A stretch of DNA of 23,010 nt, taken from positions 1-23,010 of the forward strand of contig UQQZ01000041.1 of NCBI GenBank assembly GCA_900543305.1, in the 5' to 3' direction. This stretch comes from an uncultured Oscillospiraceae bacterium. GTDB taxonomy: Bacteria > Bacillota > Clostridia > Oscillospirales > Acutalibacteraceae. Under the pieces are notes generated by a model. It worked only from the letters and a program-made list of their open reading frames with translations, was not told where the DNA came from and did no database searches. Shown here piece by piece: positions 12,132 to 20,550 of the stretch. Both the position numbers and the translations under genes were made by a program. Position 1 is the stretch's first letter; the number at the start of each line of letters is the position of its first letter.

Positions 12132-14883
12132 TCATAGTCCGAATTTAGGTTTTCCTACCGAACAGGAAACCCGCAAACAATACATAGACGCCATGCTGCG
12201 GGACGCGGGGTGGCGGCTGGGGGTGGACTGGCTGGAAGAGGTGGAGCTACAGGGGATGCCCAACCAGGCCCAGGTGGGCTTTGCGGACTATGTCCTTTAC
12301 GGGGACAATGGCAAGCCCCTGGCGGTGATTGAGGCCAAGCGCACCAGTGTAGACCCGGCCAAGGGGCGGCAGCAGGCCAAGCTCTATGCGGATTTGCTGG
12401 AAAAGCAGCACGGCCGCCGGCCGGTGGTGTTTCTCACCAACGGCTTTGAAACTTACCTCCAGGACAACCAGTATCCCGAGCGGCAGGGGGCGGCCCTCTA
12501 CTCCAAGCGGGATTTGGAGAAGTTGTTCAACTTGCGGCGGATACGCCAGCCTCTCACGGACATTCAGGTGGACAAGAATATCGCTGGCCGTTACTACCAG
12601 GAGGGGGCCATCAAAGCCGTGTGTCACACCTTCGACGCCAAAAACCGCCGGAAGGCGCTGCTGGTTATGGCCACCGGCTCCGGAAAGACCCGCACAGCAG
12701 TGGCTCTGTGCAAAGTCCTGTTGGAGCGGGGTTGGGTGAAGAATATCCTCTTTCTGGCGGATCGGACTTCCCTGGTCACCCAGGCCAAACGGAGCTTTGT
12801 CAACCTTCTGCCAGATTTGTCCGTCACCAATCTCTGTGAGGAAAAAGACAACACGGCCGCCCACTGTGTGTTTTCTACCTACCAGACGATGCTGGGTTGT
12901 ATCGATACGGTGACCGATGAACAGGGCAAGCTGTTCACCTGCGGCCATTTCGATCTGCTCATCTGCGATGAGGCCCACCGCTCTATCTACAACAAGTACC
13001 GAGATATCTTTCGCTATTTTGATGCCCCTCTGGTGGGCTTGACCGCCACCCCCAAAGATGAAATCGATAAAAACACCTACGCCATTTTCGACTTGGAAAA
13101 AGGCATGCCTACCTACGGCTACGAGCTAGCTCAGGCTGTAAAGGACGGCTACCTGGTAGATTTTCTCAGCGTGGAAACCAAACTGAAATTCTTGGAGGAG
13201 GGGATCACCTACGACCAGCTGTCCGAGGAGGACAAGGCCGCGTACGAGGACACCTTCACCGATGAGAATGGAGAGCTTCCGGAGAAAATTGAGTCCAGCG
13301 CTTTAAACGAGTGGGTGTTTAATGAGGATACCATCCGGGAAGTGCTCCACATTCTCATGGAGTATGGGTTGAAAATCGACTACGGGGAAAAATTGGGCAA
13401 GACCATTATCTTCGCTAAGAATCATCGCCACGCGGAGATGATCTTGGAGGTGTTTCAGCGGGAATATCCCCATTTGGGCGATGGATTCGCCCAAGTCATC
13501 GACAACTACATGACCTATGCCCAAAGCGCTATTGACAACTTTTCCGATCCCGGCAAGCTGCCTCAAATTGCCATCTCCGTGGATATGCTGGACACTGGAA
13601 TCGATGTGCCAGAGGTGCTGAATCTGGTATTTTTCAAAAAGGTCATGAGCAAGGCCAAATTCTGGCAAATGATTGGCCGGGGTACCCGTCTTTGTCCCGG
13701 TCTGCTGGGCGGGACGGATAAAAACCAGTTCTACATCTTTGATTTCTGCGGCAATTTTGCCTTTTTCCGCATGAGCCAAGGCAAGCCTGTCCATGCCCAG
13801 CTGTCTCTGCAAGGGGCACTGTTCCGCCTAAAGGGGGAAATCGTTTATAAGCTCCAGGACATGGCGTACCAGACGGAGGAACTGGTCCCGTTTCGCCAAG
13901 CTCTGGTGAAAGAGTTGCTGGGAAAGGCGCAGGAGCTTAATCGAGATAATTTCGCGGTGAAACAACATTTGCGGGCGGTGGAGCGGTTTTCCAAAGAGGA
14001 AACTTACCAAGGGTTGGTGTACGATGATATTCGGGAGATGGAAGAAGAACTCTGTCCTCTGATTTTGCCCGATGCAGACGACCCGAAAGCCTTGCGCTTT
14101 GACGCACTGCTATACGGCATAGAGCTGGCCTATATGGTGGGAAAAACGAGCACAAAAGCCCGGCGGGACTTGGTGAGACAAGCGGAAGCGGTGGCCAGTG
14201 TAGGCAATATCCCAGAGATTCAGGAGCAGAAGGAATTGCTGGACAGAATTCTTCACACCGATTATCTGGAGCGGGCTGGCCTTAATGAATTTGAGCATAT
14301 TCGGAAAAGCCTGCGTGACTTGATGAAATATGTTCTCCCTTCCGGCCACTCTTACAGCACGAACTTTGACGACCAAATTCTCGAAACGGAGTGGCACGAA
14401 TCGCAGCTGGAGACAGACGATTTAAAAAACTATCGGGCCAAAGCGGAGTTCTATGTGCGGGAGCACCAGGATTCCCCTGCGATTGCCAAGCTGAAGTCCA
14501 ATCTCCCGCTGACACAGCAGGACGTTGCGGAGTTGGAGTCCATTCTATGGAGCCAAGTGGGCACCCAGACGGACTATGAGGCGGAGTACGGTGAAAAGCC
14601 TTTGGGGGAATTTGTACGGGAAGTGGTGGGCCTAGACATGAGGGCTGCCAAAGAGGCCTTTTCCGTATACTTAAACGATGTGAATCTTGATGATCGACAG
14701 ATTTATTTTGTGAACCAAATCGTGGAATACATTGTGCAAAACGGGTTGATGAAAGATCTCTCCGTACTGCAAAAGCCGCCTTTTACCGATATGGGGAGCA
14801 TTTCCCAGGTGTTTGACGCAGGGAATTGGAAGAAAATTCGGGAGATCATTCAAAAGATCAACGCAAACGCTCGGGTAGCCTAA
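12115..14883 (+). CDS. hsdR: Type I restriction-modification system endonuclease subunit HsdR
   Basis: 922 aa if the ATG at 12115 is used. GGAAGG (12109-12114) touches that ATG and is better spaced for the in-frame GTG at 12124, so the true start may be three codons later. The N-terminal nuclease has the PD-(D/E)XK residues D58, E73 and K75 (FADYVLY ... VIEAKR). The SF2 translocase follows: Walker A ATGSGKT (186-192), DEAH (285-288), LTATP, and the motif VI region QMIGRGTRL. The C-terminal 300 residues match the EcoEI-type R C-terminal domain in layout. It translocates DNA and cuts unmethylated DNA at a distance. No disruption is seen. The next gene starts 26 bp downstream. Confidence 0.95.
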   Translation: MIRVNNHSPNLGFPTEQETRKQYIDAMLRDAGWRLGVDWLEEVELQGMPNQAQVGFADYVLYGDNGKPLAVIEAKRTSVDPAKGRQQAKLYADLLEKQHGRRPVVFLTNGFETYLQDNQYPERQGAALYSKRDLEKLFNLRRIRQPLTDIQVDKNIAGRYYQEGAIKAVCHTFDAKNRRKALLVMATGSGKTRTAVALCKVLLERGWVKNILFLADRTSLVTQAKRSFVNLLPDLSVTNLCEEKDNTAAHCVFSTYQTMLGCIDTVTDEQGKLFTCGHFDLLICDEAHRSIYNKYRDIFRYFDAPLVGLTATPKDEIDKNTYAIFDLEKGMPTYGYELAQAVKDGYLVDFLSVETKLKFLEEGITYDQLSEEDKAAYEDTFTDENGELPEKIESSALNEWVFNEDTIREVLHILMEYGLKIDYGEKLGKTIIFAKNHRHAEMILEVFQREYPHLGDGFAQVIDNYMTYAQSAIDNFSDPGKLPQIAISVDMLDTGIDVPEVLNLVFFKKVMSKAKFWQMIGRGTRLCPGLLGGTDKNQFYIFDFCGNFAFFRMSQGKPVHAQLSLQGALFRLKGEIVYKLQDMAYQTEELVPFRQALVKELLGKAQELNRDNFAVKQHLRAVERFSKEETYQGLVYDDIREMEEELCPLILPDADDPKALRFDALLYGIELAYMVGKTSTKARRDLVRQAEAVASVGNIPEIQEQKELLDRILHTDYLERAGLNEFEHIRKSLRDLMKYVLPSGHSYSTNFDDQILETEWHESQLETDDLKNYRAKAEFYVREHQDSPAIAKLKSNLPLTQQDVAELESILWSQVGTQTDYEAEYGEKPLGEFVREVVGLDMRAAKEAFSVYLNDVNLDDRQIYFVNQIVEYIVQNGLMKDLSVLQKPPFTDMGSISQVFDAGNWKKIREIIQKINANARVA

Positions 14884-14909
14884 AGCACATGGAATGAGAG
14901 GGGGATACC

Positions 14910-17399
14910 ATGGCAATTACTTTCAATCCGGAAAAGCTCCAGGAAGTTCTGGAAGGGTATAAAGCCCATTTTGAAGAGCAGTGGACCGATGAGAAATATA
15001 AATGGCGAGCAGTCAAACATTTCCAAGAACACTGGGACATGGACGCAGCGGATTTTGCGGGAATGCTGGCCGGGTCTTTGGAAAAGACAGGGAATCTGCT
15101 GACTTCTTACAGCAATTATCCTAGGGAGATGATCCTCCGGTTCGCGAAAGCTGCCCCCGAAGAAGTCAGGGCCATGTTCAGGGCCCTGTTCGATGAAAGC
15201 GCGGATGTGGTGGAGAGGATCACCGCGTTTAAGCAGCAGGCGGTCAGCCTGCTGGAACAGTTCGGTGATGGCGCGGCGCATCACTACCAGTATGAAAATT
15301 CCATAACTACCTATCTGTGGCTGCGCTATCCAGACAAGTACTACATCTACAAGTACGGAGAAGTGAAGAATGTGGCGGAATTCTTAGAATCCCCCTACCG
15401 GTTCCGGAAGGGCATCTACGCCGAAAATATCCGCAACTGTTTTTCCCTGTACGGGCAGATTAACAAAGTCTTGCAAGAAGACGCGGCGCTGGTTGAACTG
15501 GTGCGGTCTCACGCTACAGGGGTCTATTATCCAGACGCAGAGCTGAAGACTTTGACCATTGACGTGGGCTTTTACATCAGCCGGCACTGTTTGGAAAAAG
15601 ATGAGGAGACGGAAGAAGTAGACACTCCCGCCGAAAACGAGAACAGAGCCCCTGCCCTGTGGAAAATCAGCCACGGGGCGGGTTCCCGAGGCATTCCCGA
15701 TGCTGTAAAGCCAATTTTGGAACACCGGCATGTGGTTGCGGTTCACGGTGCTACGAAAGCCAAGGGAATCTCCAAAAAATCCCAAGGCCAGGCATTTGTG
15801 GAAGAGATCCGGCAGGGAGATTACTTCTTTCTGTGCTATGGAAACCGCATCCAGCTGTTGGGAAAAATTACCACCGAACAGGCTGCGCCTAACCCTGAGA
15901 TGGGAGATGGCTGGTTGGAGCACGGTTACCAGGTGGTGGCAACACCTCTTTTGGAGGTACCCTATACCGGCCAGGCCAAGTGGTGGACGCCCAACGATAA
16001 TTCCACCTGCGTGCAGGTGGGAGAGGAGGATTTTTCCCTGTGTGAGGAGTTGATTTTGAAGCCGTATTTTGGCGTGACCGTAGAACAGCTTTTGGAAGGG
16101 GAGACCCCATCCACCATCCGATATTGGTGGTTGGTGGCCAATCCCCGCATCTGGAGCTTTTCCAGCCTGGCGGTGGGCAAGGAACAGAGTTACACCCTGT
16201 ACAACGACAACCACCATAAACGACGCATCTTCCAAAATTTTTTGGCAGTAAAGCCTGGGGATTTGGTGATCGGCTATGAGTCTGCGCCGGCCAAGAAGAT
16301 TGTAGCTCTAGGACAGATTACGCAGGGCAGCGATGGCAAGAGAATTCAATTTCAAAAAACAGAGGGCTTAGTGGAGCCTGTATCCTACAGCTCTTTAAAA
16401 GAGTGCCCAGAGTTGGCACAGATGGAGTTCTTTCAGCAGTCCAATGGCTCTCTGTTTAAACTGACCCAGGAGGAGTATGAGTTCCTCTTGGATGTGATTC
16501 GTGAGAGCAACCCCCTCCCAGAGGCACAGGAGAAAAGGGAAGCCTATGACGAAACCAGGTTTCTCTCGGAAGTTTACCTGGATGAGATGGAGTTTCAGAG
16601 GCTTAATTCCCTGTTGCGCTACAAGAAAAATGTGATTCTCCAGGGCCCGCCCGGCGTAGGAAAGACCTTTGCTGCCCAACGGTTGGCCTGGGCCATGTTA
16701 GGACGGCAAGACGACTCCCACATCCAGATGGTGCAATTCCATCAAAACACTTCCTATGAGGATTTTGTCATGGGATACCGGCCCACAGACAGCGGCTTCG
16801 AGCTGCGGGAAGGGGTGTTCCTCAAATTTTGCCAGGAGGCTCAAAACCATCCGAAGGAGCCCTATTTCTTTCTCATCGATGAGATCAACCGGGGCAACCT
16901 AAGCAAAATCTTTGGGGAGCTTCTCATGCTCATCGAAAAGGACTACCGAAATTATCCCATCACCTTGTCCTATGACGGGAGAAGATTCTCCGTGCCAGAG
17001 AACCTGTATCTTATCGGCATGATGAACACTGCCGACCGGAGCTTGGCCTTGATGGATTACGCCCTGCGCCGCCGGTTCGCGTTCTTTCCCATGAAACCGG
17101 GATTTGAGTCGGAGGGTTTCAAGACCTATCAGGAGAGCCTGGGGAACGAAACGCTACATACTTTGATTGGAAAAATCAAGGCGCTGAATCAAACCATTGT
17201 GGACGATCCCGATTTGGGAGAGGGCTTTCAGATCGGTCACAGCTACTTATGCGGCTGGCAGCCGGGAAAGTGTACAGACGAAGCCTTACAAGCGGTGGTG
17301 GAATTTGAGATTCTGCCCACCCTGAGGGAGTATTGGTTTGATGATCTGGAAAAAGTGAAAGAATGGGAACAGAAACTGCGTGGTGTGTTCCATGGCTGA
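14910..17399 (+). CDS. mcrB: McrB-like AAA GTPase with tandem PUA/EVE-like reader domains
   Basis: 829 aa; ATG after GAGAGGGGG. The C-terminal AAA motor has Walker A GPPGVGKT (579-586), Walker B FFLIDEINRG (about 652-661) and MNTADRS (705-711), the McrB-type sensor replacing the usual ATPase motif and linked to GTP use. Upstream, RYWWLVANPRIWSF at about 404 to KIVALGQIT at about 475 is an EVE domain, a PUA-like fold that reads modified bases. Another segment at about 250-365 (HVVAVHG ... IRQGDYFFLCYGNRIQLLGKI) has similar features and may be a second PUA-like domain. The N-terminal 230 residues are a helical region I do not recognise. With McrC it should form a type IV enzyme that cleaves DNA with modified cytosines. 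Confidence 0.9.
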   Translation: MAITFNPEKLQEVLEGYKAHFEEQWTDEKYKWRAVKHFQEHWDMDAADFAGMLAGSLEKTGNLLTSYSNYPREMILRFAKAAPEEVRAMFRALFDESADVVERITAFKQQAVSLLEQFGDGAAHHYQYENSITTYLWLRYPDKYYIYKYGEVKNVAEFLESPYRFRKGIYAENIRNCFSLYGQINKVLQEDAALVELVRSHATGVYYPDAELKTLTIDVGFYISRHCLEKDEETEEVDTPAENENRAPALWKISHGAGSRGIPDAVKPILEHRHVVAVHGATKAKGISKKSQGQAFVEEIRQGDYFFLCYGNRIQLLGKITTEQAAPNPEMGDGWLEHGYQVVATPLLEVPYTGQAKWWTPNDNSTCVQVGEEDFSLCEELILKPYFGVTVEQLLEGETPSTIRYWWLVANPRIWSFSSLAVGKEQSYTLYNDNHHKRRIFQNFLAVKPGDLVIGYESAPAKKIVALGQITQGSDGKRIQFQKTEGLVEPVSYSSLKECPELAQMEFFQQSNGSLFKLTQEEYEFLLDVIRESNPLPEAQEKREAYDETRFLSEVYLDEMEFQRLNSLLRYKKNVILQGPPGVGKTFAAQRLAWAMLGRQDDSHIQMVQFHQNTSYEDFVMGYRPTDSGFELREGVFLKFCQEAQNHPKEPYFFLIDEINRGNLSKIFGELLMLIEKDYRNYPITLSYDGRRFSVPENLYLIGMMNTADRSLALMDYALRRRFAFFPMKPGFESEGFKTYQESLGNETLHTLIGKIKALNQTIVDDPDLGEGFQIGHSYLCGWQPGKCTDEALQAVVEFEILPTLREYWFDDLEKVKEWEQKLRGVFHG

Positions 17400-18447
17400 G
17401 ACAAATTCCATCCTCATTAAGAATATATTCATTATGCTCAGCTACGCGTTCCAAGTGCTGCAAGAAGAGAACTATAAAAAGGTGGCCGCTGAGGAGTTCC
17501 AGAACATGGAGGATTTGTTGGCGGCCATCCTGGCCAAGGGTGTGGCCCAGCAAGTAAAACGCGGCCTCTACCGGGAGTATCGGGAACAGGAGGATTCTCT
17601 GCCGGTGCTGCGAGGCAAACTGGAGTTAAACGGCACATTCCGCCACCAGTGGCAGCAGAGACGGCTGCTCTCTTGCCAGTACGATGAGCTCACCCAGAAC
17701 AATGTCTACAACCAAGTGATCAAGACCACCCTGTGGGCCCTGGCCCGCTCGGAGGAGGTAAAGCGGGAGCGGCGATCCGCTTTGAAAAAGCTGCTGGTGT
17801 TTTTCCAAGAGGTGGGCACCGTGCAGCCGGAGCAGATTCCCTGGAGGATGCTGCGGTTTCACCGGGGGAACCGAACCTATGAGATGCTCCTAAATCTTTG
17901 CTATTTAACTTGGGAGGGGCTGCTTCAGACCACAGAACAGGGAGATCGGAAGCTTTCCTTGTTCTCCGATGAACACATGGCCCGGCTATATGAGAAATTT
18001 CTTCTGGCTTACTATTGCCAGCACCACCCGGAGCTGGATGAGGTGAAGTCCGCACAGATTTCTTGGCATTTGGACGCGCAGCCGGAGGAAGATTCTCTGG
18101 CTCTGCTGCCCGCCATGCAAAGCGACGTCTTCCTGCGTCGGGGAGAGAGGACGCTTATCATCGATGCAAAATTCTACAGCAGCACCTTGCAGACAAACTA
18201 CGGAAAAAAGACGCTCCATTCCCAGAACTTGTACCAAATCTATGCCTATGTGAAAAACCAGGATCGGGGCCATACGGGCAAGGTTTCAGGTTTGTTGCTT
18301 TATGCCAAAACCCAGGAGGCCCTTACCCCCGACTGCCGGTATGACATAGACGGCAACATCATTGCCGCCAAGACACTGGACCTAAATCAAGAATTCTCCA
18401 GTATCGCAAGGCAGCTAGATGAGGCGGTGGAGGAGTACATAGGATAG
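17392..18447 (+). CDS. mcrC: McrC-like nuclease subunit of the McrBC restriction system
   Basis: 351 aa from the ATG at 17392, which overlaps the mcrB stop by 8 bp; a GTG at 17380 is an alternative start adding four residues. The PD-(D/E)XK nuclease centre is visible as SDVFLRR (D245) and LIIDAKFY (D258, K260), followed by a conserved Gln/Tyr helix, LYQIYAYV. The N-terminal part (1-200) carries the helical region that docks on the McrB ring. McrC both stimulates McrB GTPase and cuts the DNA. It is the last gene of the plus-strand operon and is convergent with the DUF2971 gene. No plus-strand terminator with a T-run is visible after it. Confidence 0.9.
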   Translation: MAETNSILIKNIFIMLSYAFQVLQEENYKKVAAEEFQNMEDLLAAILAKGVAQQVKRGLYREYREQEDSLPVLRGKLELNGTFRHQWQQRRLLSCQYDELTQNNVYNQVIKTTLWALARSEEVKRERRSALKKLLVFFQEVGTVQPEQIPWRMLRFHRGNRTYEMLLNLCYLTWEGLLQTTEQGDRKLSLFSDEHMARLYEKFLLAYYCQHHPELDEVKSAQISWHLDAQPEEDSLALLPAMQSDVFLRRGERTLIIDAKFYSSTLQTNYGKKTLHSQNLYQIYAYVKNQDRGHTGKVSGLLLYAKTQEALTPDCRYDIDGNIIAAKTLDLNQEFSSIARQLDEAVEEYIG

Positions 18448-18462
18448 CCAGCATAAGCATGG

Positions 18463-18501
18463 GCAAAAAACTCGCGACCACCACAAATGTGATGATCGCG
18501 A
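18463..18501 (-). terminator. Rho-independent terminator of the DUF2971 gene
   Basis: CGCGA-C-CA-C-CACA (18473-18485) pairs with TGTG-A-TG-A-TCGCG (18488-18500), a stem with two mismatches. On the minus strand it is followed by AGTTTTTTGCC, so it acts as a terminator for the minus-strand gene. The remaining sequence between it and 18620 is AT-rich with no feature I can support. Confidence 0.6.
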
Positions 18502-18620
18502 ATTGAAGGGTGCACAATGGTATCAACGGCGTCCGTTTGAAATTGTTGCGTTTTAAAATAGGATTTCGTTTGATTCTTGCATCTAATATTTTATAAATAT
18601 CTATTTTATTGTGTTTTGTA

Positions 18621-19505
18621 TTATCGTATTTGGATATCGGAAGATCTTATGGTGACATTTTCTATTTTTTCTGATTTCAGAACTTCTTCAATTCCCATTT
18701 GGACCAATTTAGTATCAAGATAAGGGCTGATTACGATTTCTTCAATGACATTGTCAACCGGGAAATTATTAAATTCTATTTGTGGTTTAATAAACCCATC
18801 GGTAATTATGAATTTATAACTTTCCTCTCCCATTAAAAATTTTGGCGAAAAAGGAATAGCTATTCTGAATTCCTTTTCATAAGCAAAAGAATTGCATTTA
18901 TTTAAAAGACACCACCGCCAGGCACCGTCGTATAAATTTATGTCCAAATTTGATATTTGATTTTCAAATTTCATAAAGTTATATATTTGTTGATCAATGC
19001 TCTCATCGTAGCGTATTTTTCCATAACATATGTTACATATGCCTTTAAGAAAATGTCGATCTCTGATATTATGAAAATACTCCAATAAAATTTGACTATT
19101 AAATTTTATGCAGCATCCTAATTTTGCATACATTTTCCACATAGCTAAATCATCACACTTCTCCGATAATGAGAGCACATAATAACTCAAATCATATTTT
19201 TGAAATTTTATACCAATTGGATTATCAATGCTTTTTGCCAGGTTATCAGTACTCTCATCTGTAAAGGGCAAGACCGCCTTTCCGATTGAAATATCATTTA
19301 AAACATTGGTTAATTTCCGAGAAAAAACATTGCTTTGATCTTGAGCTATTTCCTTTAATCTCTCTATTGCGTAAGTTAGTTCTTGCTTATCATTTAAAAA
19401 ACGGTAGTCGCTTAATCTAATAGTTTTATTTTGAATAATGGCTAGCAGAGTAGATAAGGATGTGTAATGATATAGATTATAATTTTCATATTTTATTTTT
19501 TCCAC
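18621..19505 (-). CDS. DUF2971 domain-containing protein
   Basis: 294 aa; GTG start at 19505 preceded by AAGGAAGGTG at about 8 nt. The N-terminus LYHYTSLSTLLAIIQNKTIR followed by LSDYRFLNDKQELTYAIERL is typical of DUF2971, and the middle segment LSEKCDDLAMWKMYA also belongs to this family. No membrane segment or signal peptide. The coding strand is very AT-rich compared with all neighbours except the FRG gene, so it was probably acquired separately. The family has no established activity that I know; it is common in defence islands and prophages. It is convergent with mcrC and ends in its own terminator. The opening HYTS plus a following helix resembles the entry motif of some ADP-ribosyltransferases, but this is only a suggestion. 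Confidence 0.82.
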   Translation of the reverse strand: MEKIKYENYNLYHYTSLSTLLAIIQNKTIRLSDYRFLNDKQELTYAIERLKEIAQDQSNVFSRKLTNVLNDISIGKAVLPFTDESTDNLAKSIDNPIGIKFQKYDLSYYVLSLSEKCDDLAMWKMYAKLGCCIKFNSQILLEYFHNIRDRHFLKGICNICYGKIRYDESIDQQIYNFMKFENQISNLDINLYDGAWRWCLLNKCNSFAYEKEFRIAIPFSPKFLMGEESYKFIITDGFIKPQIEFNNFPVDNVIEEIVISPYLDTKLVQMGIEEVLKSEKIENVTIRSSDIQIR

Positions 19506-19537
19506 TTTTACAGCACCTTCCTTACTATCGTCGGATT

Positions 19538-19719
19538 TTATGAGGCAAAGATTTGCTCGAAGTTGGTAGCCATGCTGTCGTTAGCCACGAAGCTTTTGCG
19601 CATGACAAAGCAGTAGGGCTTTTGTTTTGCGATGCGGTAATGGTTTCATCTGCCCATTCTCATCGAAGCGGGCAGTCAGGAAGCCGTCGGCAACCTGGAA
19701 TACCTTCTTTCCATAAGTC
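19538..19719 (-). pseudogene. Frameshifted C-terminal gene remnant, family unknown
   Basis: On the minus strand a readable segment (YGKKVFQVADGFLTARFDEN, then GQMKPLPHRK) shifts frame once near 19618 and continues as KPYCFVMRKSFVANDSMATN with NFEQIFAS before a TAA at 19538-19540. Codons look protein-like on both sides of the shift, and no start is present. It seems to be the tail of a decayed gene now lying 33 bp upstream of the DUF2971 gene. I do not recognise the family. Confidence 0.35.
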
Positions 19720-19735
19720 TACAATATATATTGTA
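19720..19735. repeat. Perfect 16-bp palindrome
   Basis: TACAATATATATTGTA is a perfect palindrome at the upstream edge of the minus-strand remnant. Similar TACAAT-ATTGTA dyads serve as operators for MarR/OhrR-type repressors, but no such gene is in the window. From here to about 19860 I see no gene. Confidence 0.4.
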
Positions 19736-19867
19736 TAGTACGACGAGAAGTAAATCAATGTTTTTGCCGATTTATAAGGAGTAGAACCGTTTATTTGAAT
19801 ACCTGCCTGAAAAATTGTTCCAATAAAAACCGCTTCTTTACTTTGCCGGAATCTTCCTTACAACTAT

Positions 19868-20068
19868 ATCCCTGCCTGCTGTGATGACTATATTTTGTGG
19901 GCAAGTTGGGTGAACTGATGAAACCGCATTATCTGACAAGTTATCTTCCGCAGTATATCCAAAAGCACGGCCCGAAGCGGATGCGCTTTCATGATTCGCA
20001 CCATAAGTTGCGCTTCGCTTTTACTTGCTAACGGCGTGCCGCTGAAGCAGATTCAGGAATGGTTAGAA
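19868..20068 (+). pseudogene. Degenerate tyrosine integrase fragment
   Basis: The C-terminal third of a Tn916/phage-like integrase is readable with frameshifts: DDYI, then VGKLGELMKPHYLTSYLP, QYIQKHGPKRMRFHDSHH, and after a 1-nt insertion near 20006 SCASLLLANGVPLKQIQEWL. The usual HDLRH box reads HDSHH, so the catalytic Arg is also lost. The frame stops matching just after EWL at about 20065, where the IS66-type element seems to begin. It is a relic of another integrative element, distinct from the intact integrase at 5300-6544. Confidence 0.75.
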
Positions 20069-20094
20069 CGTAACCGTCAAACCTCCGGGCGTAT

Positions 20095-20119
20095 AAAAAA
20101 GGCCGCCACCTCAGCGGCC
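20095..20119 (-). terminator. Terminator of the IS66 transposase gene
   Basis: On the minus strand GGCCGC-TGAGGTG-GCGGCC is followed by TTTTTT (20095-20100). It lies 37 bp beyond the transposase stop. Confidence 0.7.
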
Positions 20120-20155
20120 AGGCTTTGAGATGGCGGTCAGGGATTCCATTAGATT

Positions 20156-20550
20156 TTAGCTTCTGCATTCCTTCGGTGCATTCACAGGGAGGAAGAATTC
20201 CGGCCAATCCTCATCCTTTTGGCTCTGTTCAGGCGCATTGTGCAGGAACCAAACCAGATAGCGGTAAGGATCCAGGGTGTTCTCCTTTGCGGTCTCAATC
20301 AGACTGTAAATCACAGCGCTGGACTGGGCCCCGGCCGGGGTATTGGAGAATAGCCAATTCTTCCTGCCCATCACAAAGGGCTTTATGCTGCGCTCTGCGC
20401 GGTTGTTGGACAGCTCCAGCCTGCCGTCCTCCAGATATCGGATGAGATAAGGCCACTGCTCCCGCAGATAGCGCAGCGCCTTGCCCAGGGCAGATTTGGG
20501 CGCCGTCTTGGCACTGGCATCCTCAGCCCACGCCAACAGAGCGTCCAGAA
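20156..20550 (-). pseudogene. tnpC: IS66 transposase TnpC, C-terminal part
   Basis: This part reads LDALLAWAEDASAKTAPKSA, then LGKALRYLREQWPYLIRYLE, DGRLELSNNRAERSIKPFVM and GRKNWLFSNTPAGAQSSAVI, the strongly conserved end of IS66 transposases including the last catalytic Glu in NNRAERSIKP. It ends with a normal stop at 20156. It is separated from its N-terminal part by the IS256-type element; no start codon of its own with a ribosome binding site is evident, although an internal ATG at 20536 exists. Confidence 0.88.
20543..20550. repeat. Target site duplication, left copy
   Basis: GTCCAGAA immediately left of the IS256-type element; an identical copy is at 21906-21913. Confidence 0.85.

Noticed and set aside
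19553..19738. 61-codon plus-strand open frame
   Set aside because: The opposite strand reads better as a frameshifted protein remnant, and no ribosome binding site precedes this frame.
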